The translations under genes and the position numbers were made by a program. The notes under the pieces are model-generated. The model saw nothing but the letters and a program-made list of their open reading frames with translations. It searched no databases and had not been told where the DNA came from. This document shows, in pieces, positions 1 to 5,215 of a stretch of DNA of 5,215 nt. The stretch covers positions 1 through 5,215 of the forward strand of contig CALYTX010000112.1 of the NCBI GenBank assembly GCA_945487985.1, in the 5' to 3' direction. The stretch's first letter is position 1. Every line of letters begins with the position of its first letter. This DNA is from an uncultured Verrucomicrobiota bacterium (GTDB lineage Bacteria; Verrucomicrobiota; Kiritimatiellia; RFP12; UBA1067).

Positions 1-144
1 AGCCAATCCTAAGTCCAAAGACGCGGGTCGACGACAAATCGAGGCGATCGCTCCTTTGCGTGCGACGAAGTCGCCTGCGTGAAAACAGCTCTTGGATTCA
101 ACAAGAAAAAACCGCACCCCGCCTCACCGACCTAATCTGCGCGC
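1..144. other. Downstream flank, no gene recognised
   Basis: This stretch follows the AEC permease stop codon and runs to the left edge. No reading frame here looks like a conserved protein. Frame 2 on the plus strand is open from the edge to a TGA at 80-82, but it is only 26 codons long and not recognisable. On the minus strand, after the permease stop, there is a run of six T (plus-strand A at 106-111) preceded by G-rich sequence. I can draw no convincing stem in front of it, so I do not call a terminator. A 5-bp hairpin lies at 62-74 (GCGAC, loop GAA, GTCGC) with no T-run beside it. The operon may end here or continue beyond the window. Confidence 0.5.
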
Positions 145-1092
145 TCACAAAACCGACATTGCCAACGCGATTACCGGCGGCATCGTGAAAATACTCAGGA
201 GCGTAGTTGCACTCACCATGCCCACCGACATGTCAACGTCAGAACCATAACGCGAAGCAAACATCGAAGTCAGCGCCGCAGTGGGCGCGGCGGCGGAAAC
301 GACCATCGCCAGCATCATCGAGCGGTCGAGCGCCAGCACGTCTTCGAGCGCATACAGCGAACCAATCATCATTAGCGGGAAGGCAACCAACCGGAAGAAT
401 CCGGCCACATAGGCGTTGAATGAACAAACCACCGGACCGAGCTTCGCACCGCATAGATAATAGCCGATGACCAGCATCGCCAAGGGCGTATTAAGGTCCG
501 CCAGGAATCCGACGCTTTTCGCTAATACTGCCGGCAGGCGCACCGAAGCGAAGAACAGCGGCAGTCCCAGCGCCAACCCGACCGTGCCGGGATTGACGAA
601 GATCGAACGCAACTCCGGCCCCACCAAAGCTTTTACCGAGACGTTGCGGGTCGTGCAATTCCCCCAACTCCAGATCACCACATTAAAAACCCCAACATAG
701 ACGACACTGAAGAAAACGCCCTCGTCGCCCAACAGCGCGTCCGTCAAGGGAATTCCCATGAAACCGGCGTTGGAGAACACGGCCGCCACCCGCAACACAT
801 TTTTCGTCGGTACGCGCTCGTGATGAACGAGCAGATACGCCAACGCTATCGCCACGATATGTCCCGCACTCGTAAGCAGCGCGGCGAAACCGAGATTCGC
901 GAGCATTGCGCGATCGAACGGACGCTGAAACGCATCGATAATCAACGCGGGCGTGACAACGACTACGAGGATGTCCACTATCCCTCTGACCGTCTCGGCA
1001 TTGAGCAGTTTCGCCCTCCGGCAGACAAACCCTACTGCCATCAGCGCGAAGAGCACGCCCACTTGTGTAGCTACGATAACGAGATTGTCCAT
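145..1092 (-). CDS. AEC (auxin efflux carrier) family permease
   Basis: Predicted inner-membrane secondary transporter of the auxin efflux carrier (AEC) family, whose characterised bacterial members move organic anions such as malate or malonate. The substrate of this one cannot be read from sequence. The 315 residues match the family's usual length (about 300-320). About ten hydrophobic segments are visible by eye, around residues 5-24, 35-55, 64-90, 100-117, 125-142, 164-182, 196-214, 222-249, 255-277 and 287-314, in two halves separated by a polar stretch near 145-162. Family-like motifs are VFSNAGFMGIPL (105-116), NPGTVGLALG (167-176), NTPLAMLVIGYYL (201-213), APTAALTSMFASRYG (269-283) and TTLLSIFTMPP (296-306). 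The ATG at 1092-1090 is chosen because the first helix begins right after it and a modest Shine-Dalgarno-like GAGAAG (1106-1101) sits 8 nt upstream. It lies 108 nt after the MBL-fold gene with no visible terminator between them, so it is probably the last gene of the operon. Confidence 0.88.
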   Translation of the reverse strand: MDNLVIVATQVGVLFALMAVGFVCRRAKLLNAETVRGIVDILVVVVTPALIIDAFQRPFDRAMLANLGFAALLTSAGHIVAIALAYLLVHHERVPTKNVLRVAAVFSNAGFMGIPLTDALLGDEGVFFSVVYVGVFNVVIWSWGNCTTRNVSVKALVGPELRSIFVNPGTVGLALGLPLFFASVRLPAVLAKSVGFLADLNTPLAMLVIGYYLCGAKLGPVVCSFNAYVAGFFRLVAFPLMMIGSLYALEDVLALDRSMMLAMVVSAAAPTAALTSMFASRYGSDVDMSVGMVSATTLLSIFTMPPVIALAMSVL

Positions 1093-1200
1093 CGAAATTG
1101 CTTCTCGAAGGCGACAGGCGCGACAAATCTTTCCCCGACGTCGCCGTCGGCGATTGCCAGTTTTACCGGTGAATATTTCAACGCCATGGGCTTGCGGCGG

Positions 1201-1809
1201 TTAAACGATGTATGGGTTGGCGCGGCGTTCTTCGCCGATGGTCGTGAAAGAACCGTGCCCGGGGACGACGAGCGTGTCATCCGGCAGTTCCATCAAACGC
1301 TTGAGCGACTCAAGCATGGCCGTCATGTCGCCGCCGGGGAAATCGGTGCGCCCGATCGAGCCCGCGAAAAGAGTATCGCCGGAAAGCAGCAGTTTTTCAT
1401 GCGCCAGATAATAGCACACGCCCCCTGGCGTGTGGCCTGGAGTCGGAATCACGGCAATCTGCCCGGCCTCGCGTGCAATTTCATCGACCGGACGCAGGTT
1501 CGCCGGTTTGCCGATTGAGGAATATTCGCCGGGAAACTGGTTGAACGGGTGGCCGAACATCGGCCAATCGCTTTCGTGAACGTAAACCGGCAGCTGCGGG
1601 AAAGCCTTCTGCAAATCGGCAATCGCGGTAATGTGGTCGAAATGCGCGTGAGTGAGCAGAACTGCCGCCGGATGCGCCGCTTTCTTCTCCAGAATCGACA
1701 AAATTCGGCCGGCCTCTTGTCCGGGATCGACGATATACGCCCGATCCGCTTCCGTCAGAATCGAGCAATTCACCTCGTAACTTCCCACCGCGATAGTCTG
1801 TCGTTGCAT
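1201..1809 (-). CDS. MBL-fold metallo-hydrolase, YcbL/glyoxalase II-like
   Basis: Predicted cytosolic metal-dependent hydrolase with the metallo-beta-lactamase fold, 202 residues, the short form resembling YcbL-type type II glyoxalases (thioester hydrolases such as hydroxyacylglutathione hydrolase). The metal site is complete: THAHFDH (53-59) supplies H54, H56, D58 and H59. PGHTPG (124-129) supplies H126, SGDTLF (143-148) supplies D145, and PGHG (183-186) supplies H185. The segment SIGRTDFPGGD (151-161) is typical of the YcbL/GloB-like group. The long C-terminal substrate-binding domain of classical glyoxalase II (about 250 residues) is absent, so glutathione-thioester specificity is uncertain. 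Other thioester hydrolase roles are possible. The ATG at 1809-1807 is supported by GAGGGG nine bases upstream. The gene starts 24 nt after the amidohydrolase stop, with no terminator between, so co-transcription is likely. Fold assignment is very secure; the substrate is inference. Confidence 0.92.
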   Translation of the reverse strand: MQRQTIAVGSYEVNCSILTEADRAYIVDPGQEAGRILSILEKKAAHPAAVLLTHAHFDHITAIADLQKAFPQLPVYVHESDWPMFGHPFNQFPGEYSSIGKPANLRPVDEIAREAGQIAVIPTPGHTPGGVCYYLAHEKLLLSGDTLFAGSIGRTDFPGGDMTAMLESLKRLMELPDDTLVVPGHGSFTTIGEERRANPYIV

Positions 1810-1818
1810 AATGGCATT

Positions 1819-1824
1819 CCCCTC
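1819..1824 (-). promoter_or_regulatory. Shine-Dalgarno site of the MBL-fold gene
   Basis: Read on the minus strand this is GAGGGG, nine bases before the ATG at 1809. It decides between two nearby ATGs: the one at 1817-1815 abuts the GAGGGG and is out of frame with the MBL protein, whereas the ATG at 1809 has workable spacing and opens the conserved protein. It also suggests that this gene is translated independently, unlike the amidohydrolase before it. Confidence 0.6.
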
Positions 1825-1833
1825 GTCCGCGCG

Positions 1834-2655
1834 TCAAATTCCCAGCAGGCGGCGCGCGTTGCCGCCGAAAACCGCGTCCCAATCGCGCTGGTCGCGCAAC
1901 GATTTCACCCAGCGGACCGCTTCAGAGCACGAGCTCCACGGAAAGTCGGTCGCAAAGAGAATCCGCTCCGTCGGCCAACTCGAGACAATGCGCATCGGTT
2001 CGTCATAGTGCCAGTGGCGCATGAGAACGGACGTGTCGATATAGGCGCCCAGATCGGCAAGTTCGTCGGTTGAATGGACGGGATGTCCATCGCAACCGCC
2101 TAAATGGGCGGCGATGAATTTGAGATTCTTAACGTGTCTGAGCAGAACCGCAACCTCCTTCGGTCCGCAGGCATCGTACCGTCCTGGATAGCCGATATCG
2201 TAGCCGCAATGGCACTGCACGACCAGCCCCAAATCGGCGATTTTCTCGAACATCGGCCATACTTGCGGATCATCAAGCCGGAAATTCTGATAGTAGGGGT
2301 GCAGTTTAATCCCCTTGAATCCCCGCGCGGCGATTTCGTCGAGATGGCGAAGGCACTCGGTATCGTCGGGATGCACCGAAAGGAACGGAATTATCCGCTC
2401 GCGCGCCCGCGCGCCCATTTCCCCGCTGCGGATGGCCTCGGCATAGCGCAACAGCACCTCGAACTGCGCCGGCTTGGTGGCTATCTGGCAAAGCACGGCC
2501 TTGTCAATTCCATCGTGCTCAAGGTGGTCCAGATGATTGGCGAGCGTACCGTCGCCCACGGGCCACAGCAAGCCCTCGATCGCGTGGCTCATCCCCGCGA
2601 TTGCCCGGACGGCAATCGAGTCGGGGAAGTGGTGGGAGTGGACGTCAATGATCAT
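1834..2655 (-). CDS. Amidohydrolase-2 family TIM-barrel metal hydrolase
   Basis: Predicted cytosolic metal-dependent hydrolase or decarboxylase of the amidohydrolase-2 (ACMSD-like) family, 273 residues. The N-terminal IDVHSHHF gives the HxH pair (H6, H8). Further likely metal or catalytic residues in barrel order are K117 and H119 in GIKLHP, H149 in VQCHCG, H184 in AAHLGG and D237 in FATDFPW. The order and spacing fit the family, in which these residues bind one divalent metal. Members act on aromatic or heterocyclic carboxylates, lactones and amides; nothing here fixes the substrate. A TatD-like label would be an alternative, but the ATDFPW ending favours amidohydrolase-2. The ATG at 2655 is preferred because it begins directly before the HxH strand and overlaps the htpG TGA (ATGA), implying translational coupling. 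A GTG at 2673 would add six residues (MRADDE) and overlap htpG further; an AAGG lies only 4 nt before it. No clear Shine-Dalgarno precedes the ATG. Confidence 0.87.
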   Translation of the reverse strand: MIIDVHSHHFPDSIAVRAIAGMSHAIEGLLWPVGDGTLANHLDHLEHDGIDKAVLCQIATKPAQFEVLLRYAEAIRSGEMGARARERIIPFLSVHPDDTECLRHLDEIAARGFKGIKLHPYYQNFRLDDPQVWPMFEKIADLGLVVQCHCGYDIGYPGRYDACGPKEVAVLLRHVKNLKFIAAHLGGCDGHPVHSTDELADLGAYIDTSVLMRHWHYDEPMRIVSSWPTERILFATDFPWSSCSEAVRWVKSLRDQRDWDAVFGGNARRLLGI

Positions 2656-4544
2656 TTCATCATCAGCGCGCACAGCGCCTTGACAAAACGCGAGCCGTCC
2701 GCGACTGGCGACCCTTCTGCGATCAGCGCCGCGTCGTAGATCATCCGTGCCGCATCGGCCTGCTCTTCGCCAGCCATGGCGGCGATCTTCTTCACGAGCG
2801 GATGGGAGGCGTTGAGTTCGAGAATGCGCTTTTCGTCCGGAACCTCCTGCTTCATCGCGCGCATCATCCTCACCATCGACGGCGGCAGAGCGTATTCACG
2901 CGCCACCAGACAGCAGGGCGAATCCGCCAGCCGCGTAGAAACGCGAACGTCCGCAACCGCGTCCGCCAGCGTCTTCTTTACCGCCTCGATCAAATCCTTG
3001 AGTTCGCCGGCGGCCTTCTCGTTCTGCTCCTTCTCGGCCTTCTGCTCGGCTTCGCTACCGAACTGCACCTCGCCCCTGGCCACATCAACGAACTTTCGGC
3101 CGTCAAACTCACGCAGCGACTCGGTGAGATACTCGTCAACCGGATCGCAGAAGATAAGCACATCGCATCCGTGACGGCGCGCATTCTCGATCTGCGGCGC
3201 GCGGCGGGCGTCTTCTTCGCGTTCGGCGCAAATATAGTAGATGTCCTTCTGGTCGGACGGCATGGCCTTGACATAGTCCTCGAGGAAGATGCGCTTGCCT
3301 GCTTCGCCGCGCGCCGTGGGGTACTTTAGGAGCTTCTTGATGCGATCGGCGTTCGTCCAGTCGGTGTGGACGCCTTCCTTGAGCACCGCGCCGAAGGAGG
3401 CAAAAAACTCGTCGTATTTCTCGCCTTTCTTCTTCATATCTTCCAGCGTGGAGAGCAGCTTGGCGGTGACCGCCGACTTGATCTTGGCCACGACCGCGTC
3501 GTCCTGCAGCATTTCGCGCGAAACGTTGAGCGGCAGATCAGAAGAGTCCACCACGCCCTTTACAAAGCGCAACCACGGCGGCAACAACATTTCCATGTCG
3601 TCGCCAATGAACACATTGCGAACATAAAGCGAAAGCCCGCGCTTCTGGTTAGGCATGAAAAGATCCATCGAGGCCTTCTTGGGCAGGAACAAAAGCGCCT
3701 TGAACTCGACTGCTCCCTCGCCGGAGAACGGAATCGTTTCCGCCGGCGCGTCGTAGTCGTGCGTGAGGTGCTTATAGAACTCTTCGTACTCCTCGTTCTT
3801 GACGTCCTTCTTCTGGCGCTTCCACAGCGCAATCTGCGTATTAAGCGGCTTGGCCTCGCGCTCTTCGCGGCGCTTTTTATCCTCTTCCTTCTCGCCATCG
3901 ACTGCACCAATGGTGCGGAACGAAATCGGGTAGGCGATGAAATCGGAATACTTCTTCACCAAATCGGACACTCGCCAATAGTCGAGATACTCCCTTTGTT
4001 CCTCGCGCAAATGCAAGGTGATTGAAGTACCAAACCCCTCTGGGCGCTCGGCATCGGCGATTGTATAGCTGCCGCCCAGGTCCGACTCCCACGCGAAGGC
4101 CGCCTCGCCGCCCCGCTTCTTCGTGACCACGCGAACCTTGTCCGCCACCATAAACGCCGCGTAAAAACCCACGCCAAACTGTCCGATCAACTCGGGCAGC
4201 GCCTCGCCACCCTTCTCCTTGAGCGCCTGGCGGAAAGCCTTGGTTCCAGAGCTGGCAATCGTGCCGAGATTCTGCTCCAGGTCGGCGGCATCCATACCAA
4301 TGCCGTTATCGGCTATCGTCATCGTTCCTGCCGCCTTGTCGACCGCGATCTCGATGCGCCACTGGGGATTGTCGGCGGCCAGATCCTTCTGTGTCAGCGA
4401 TAGATACTTGGCGCGATCGATTGCGTCGGACGCGTTCGAAATCAGTTCGCGCAGAAAGATTTCCTTCTTTGAATACAGGGAATTGACCACGAGATCGAGC
4501 ATTTCGGCGATCTCGGCTTTGAATTGATTCGTCTTCGTTTCCAT
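2652..4544 (-). CDS. htpG: Molecular chaperone HtpG (bacterial Hsp90)
   Basis: ATP-dependent cytosolic chaperone that works as a homodimer to remodel client proteins, commonly with the DnaK system. The 630 residues compare with about 624 in Escherichia coli, and all three domains are present. The N-terminal GHKL ATPase domain has RELISNASD (32-40) with catalytic E33 and Mg-binding N37, DNGIGM (79-84) with nucleotide-contacting D79, GTIASSG (94-100), and the lid GQFGVGFYAAF (121-131). A short charged linker lies around 216-233. The middle domain carries SSDLPLNVSRE (334-344), with R343 equivalent to the conserved ATP-contacting arginine. The C-terminal dimerisation domain runs to MMK and lacks the eukaryotic MEEVD tail. 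The ATG at 4544 is chosen because FKAEIAEML right after it aligns with the conserved bacterial N terminus. A TTG at 4616 would add 24 non-conserved residues translated through the promoter. There is no Shine-Dalgarno, and the -10 element lies only ten bases upstream. The stop overlaps the next gene's start (ATGA). Confidence 0.98.
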   Translation of the reverse strand: METKTNQFKAEIAEMLDLVVNSLYSKKEIFLRELISNASDAIDRAKYLSLTQKDLAADNPQWRIEIAVDKAAGTMTIADNGIGMDAADLEQNLGTIASSGTKAFRQALKEKGGEALPELIGQFGVGFYAAFMVADKVRVVTKKRGGEAAFAWESDLGGSYTIADAERPEGFGTSITLHLREEQREYLDYWRVSDLVKKYSDFIAYPISFRTIGAVDGEKEEDKKRREEREAKPLNTQIALWKRQKKDVKNEEYEEFYKHLTHDYDAPAETIPFSGEGAVEFKALLFLPKKASMDLFMPNQKRGLSLYVRNVFIGDDMEMLLPPWLRFVKGVVDSSDLPLNVSREMLQDDAVVAKIKSAVTAKLLSTLEDMKKKGEKYDEFFASFGAVLKEGVHTDWTNADRIKKLLKYPTARGEAGKRIFLEDYVKAMPSDQKDIYYICAEREEDARRAPQIENARRHGCDVLIFCDPVDEYLTESLREFDGRKFVDVARGEVQFGSEAEQKAEKEQNEKAAGELKDLIEAVKKTLADAVADVRVSTRLADSPCCLVAREYALPPSMVRMMRAMKQEVPDEKRILELNASHPLVKKIAAMAGEEQADAARMIYDAALIAEGSPVADGSRFVKALCALMMK

Positions 4545-4554
4545 AATGCGCGCT

Positions 4555-4563
4555 ATTATACCA
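4555..4563 (-). promoter_or_regulatory. Extended -10 promoter of htpG
   Basis: Read on the minus strand this is TGGTATAAT: a perfect TATAAT (4560-4555) preceded by the TGn extension. Seventeen bases upstream there is only TACCCA, so no recognisable -35 exists, as is common for extended -10 promoters of the housekeeping sigma factor. With standard spacing transcription would start near 4549-4547, just 3-5 nt before the htpG ATG. I see no CIRCE element (TTAGCACTC-N9-GAGTGCTAA) and no sigma-32-like box. A short inverted repeat (CCAC, N12, GTGG; 4561-4580) abuts and partly overlaps the promoter and could be an operator, but four-base arms are weak evidence. Confidence 0.65.
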
Positions 4564-4627
4564 CGATATAGCGAAAGTGGGTAGGGCTTGTATTGACGAG
4601 GCAAGGCTGATGACAATCGAGAGCAAG

Positions 4628-4658
4628 AAAAAAGCGCCGCGGAACCCGCGGCGCTTTT
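4628..4658 (-). terminator. Intrinsic terminator of the GGGtGRT gene
   Basis: A perfect 13-bp inverted repeat (4630-4642 and 4646-4658) encloses a 3-nt loop. The core is GC-only (GCGCCGCGG on the plus strand, 9 bp) flanked by four A:T pairs. On the minus strand the stem runs into six T (4633-4628) and then CTTG. It begins 26 nt after the GGGtGRT stop codon. The geometry is that of a strong rho-independent terminator and separates this gene from the htpG unit. On the plus strand only four T follow and no gene precedes, so the functional direction is minus. Confidence 0.93.
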
Positions 4659-4684
4659 GACTGTACTGCCGTTGCGGCAAGGCC

Positions 4685-5202
4685 TTACTTCTTCATCGCC
4701 TCTTCGACCGCCACCGCCACTGCCACCGTCGCGCCCACCATGGGGTTGTTGCCCATGCCGATGAGACCCATCATCTCAACGTGCGCCGGCACCGACGACG
4801 AACCCGCGAACTGCGCGTCGGAATGCATGCGACCCATGGTGTCGGTCATACCGTAGCTCGACGGACCCGCCGCCATATTGTCGGGGTGCAGCGTGCGGCC
4901 CGTGCCACCGCCGGAAGCGACCGAGAAATACTTGCGGCCATTCTCCCAGCACCATTTCTTGTAGGTGCCGGCGACCGGGTGCTGGAAGCGCGTCGGATTC
5001 GTGGAGTTACCGGTGATCGACACGCCCACATTCTCGGCCTGCATAATCGCCACGCCTTCGGGCACATTGTCGGCACCGTAGCACATGACGGCCGCGCGCG
5101 GACCCTTCGAGAACGCCTTCTTCTCGACAACCTTGAGCTTTTCCGTCTTGTTGTTAAACGCCGTCTTCACATACGTAAAGCCATTGATACGGCTGATGAT
5201 AT
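4685..5202 (-). CDS. GGGtGRT-family protein, C-terminal part (partial)
   Basis: C-terminal 170 or so residues of a protein of the GGGtGRT family, named after the motif seen here as GGGTGRT (codons at 4912-4892). The family is about 330 residues long, so roughly half is visible. The frame is open to the right edge, so the start lies outside the window. The GTG at 5170 is an internal valine (FTYVKTAF), not a start. Other visible segments are VMCYGADNVPEG, a KWCWENG stretch, the region after the motif rich in Gly, Met and Ser (GMGNNPMVGA), and a final hydrophobic AVAVAVEEAMKK helix. To my knowledge the biochemical function is unknown; members are often encoded beside an iron-sulfur scaffold (NifU-like) protein, which here would lie beyond the edge. 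The gene ends with TAA followed by a strong terminator, so it is the last gene of its unit. The first codons at the edge (A-L-P-I) come from adapter sequence and are not part of the protein. Confidence 0.93.
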
Positions 5203-5215
5203 AGATCGGAAGAGC
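5203..5215. other. Illumina sequencing-adapter remnant (not genomic)
   Basis: The last 13 bases are AGATCGGAAGAGC, identical to the common start of the Illumina TruSeq adapters and ending exactly at the window edge. A chance match of 13 bases exactly at a contig end is very improbable. The bases should be trimmed. Base 5203 (A) could be either genomic or adapter, since the GGGtGRT frame reads a plausible TAT (Tyr) across it. Confidence 0.95.

Larger units (their letters stand above)
145..4560 (-). other. Predicted four-gene transcription unit
   Basis: The unit comprises htpG, the amidohydrolase, the MBL-fold hydrolase and the AEC permease. All are on one strand, with junctions of -4 nt (ATGA overlap), 24 nt and 108 nt. 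No T-tailed hairpin is seen at any junction. The unit is bounded upstream by an intrinsic terminator and a consensus -10. The first three genes are tightly linked; membership of the permease is less certain because the 108-nt gap could hold a weak promoter. Co-transcription is inferred from spacing only. Confidence 0.6.

Noticed and set aside
44..51. Palindrome GCGATCGC, reminiscent of the cyanobacterial HIP1 octamer.
   Set aside because: One copy in 5.2 kb is not evidence; HIP1-rich genomes carry it far more often.
1141..1153. Short hairpin TCGCC-GTC-GGCGA in the MBL-AEC gap.
   Set aside because: A five-base stem with no T-run is expected by chance in GC-rich DNA; it is not a terminator.
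1153..1181. Possible promoter for the AEC gene: TTGAAA (1181-1176), 17-nt spacer, then GGCAAT (1158-1153).
   Set aside because: The -10 matches only three of six consensus positions and there is no TGn extension. It is too weak to call.
1071..1187. A 38-codon minus-strand frame (ATG at 1187) spanning the gap between the MBL-fold gene and the AEC gene and overlapping the AEC start.
   Set aside because: It has no Shine-Dalgarno, is not a recognisable protein, and is part of a longer chance frame running back into the MBL gene. Conservation in relatives would be needed before calling it.
820..1518. Plus-strand open frame of 232 codons.
   Set aside because: It is antisense across the AEC gene start and the 3' part of the MBL-fold gene, both with clear conserved motifs. 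The translation is low-complexity and Arg/His-rich, typical of a shadow frame in GC-rich DNA.
2104..2739. Plus-strand open frame of 211 codons.
   Set aside because: It lies antisense to the amidohydrolase and the end of htpG, with no recognisable motif. It is explained as a shadow.
3366..4025. Plus-strand open frame of 219 codons, with another of 175 codons at 2802-3329.
   Set aside because: Both are fully antisense to htpG, whose domains are intact over the same bases. Their sequences resemble no family I recognise.
4545..4616. A 24-residue N-terminal extension of HtpG starting at TTG (4616).
   Set aside because: It would be translated through the promoter, adds residues not seen in HtpG, and the ATG at 4544 fits the conserved N terminus.
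4667..4679. Small hairpin TGCCG-TTG-CGGCA between the GGGtGRT stop and its terminator.
   Set aside because: It is a 5-bp stem without a T-tract. It may add to mRNA 3'-end structure, but there is no independent support.
4705..4729. Near-tandem GCCACC-like hexamers at the end of the GGGtGRT gene.
   Set aside because: They are explained by the AVAVAV residues at the protein's C terminus, which look like normal family sequence and not a repeat element.

Overview
The window carries five protein-coding genes, all on the minus strand (read from high to low coordinates). They look bacterial: a full-length bacterial-type HtpG, a GGGtGRT-family protein, tight gene spacing, an ATGA stop/start overlap and a rho-independent terminator. 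By eye the DNA is moderately GC-rich, with consistent codon use across genes and no sign of a recently acquired island. The taxon cannot be fixed from this sequence. The GGGtGRT family is, from memory, mainly found in anaerobic bacteria and archaea, and together with the rather Cys-rich amidohydrolase this is weakly compatible with an uncultured anaerobe.

Layout in transcription order. (1) 5202-4685: the C-terminal half of a GGGtGRT protein, cut by the right edge. Its last 13 bases (5203-5215) are not genomic: they match the start of the Illumina TruSeq adapter, so the right edge is a true contig end with untrimmed adapter. (2) 4658-4628: a strong intrinsic terminator isolating that gene from the next unit. 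(3) 4563-4555: a consensus extended -10 promoter (TGGTATAAT) placed so close to the htpG ATG that the mRNA should be leaderless or nearly so. (4) 4544-2652: htpG, 630 residues, complete. (5) 2655-1834: an amidohydrolase-2-type TIM-barrel metal hydrolase whose ATG overlaps the htpG TGA (ATGA). (6) 1809-1201: a YcbL/glyoxalase-II-like metallo-beta-lactamase-fold hydrolase, 24 nt downstream, with its own Shine-Dalgarno. (7) 1092-145: an AEC (auxin efflux carrier) family permease, 108 nt further on. (8) 144-1: downstream flank with no gene recognised.

The simplest reading is one transcription unit from the htpG promoter through the AEC permease: a chaperone followed by two metal-dependent hydrolases and an organic-anion-type carrier. 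No shared pathway can be demonstrated. One hypothesis is small-molecule or carboxylate handling (detoxification plus transport) under the same promoter as the chaperone. I see no CRISPR array, tRNA, rRNA, insertion sequence, integrase, toxin-antitoxin pair or phage gene. The window is mostly ordinary housekeeping and metabolic sequence. Its most notable signals are the adapter end, the nearly leaderless htpG promoter arrangement and the htpG-amidohydrolase overlap.
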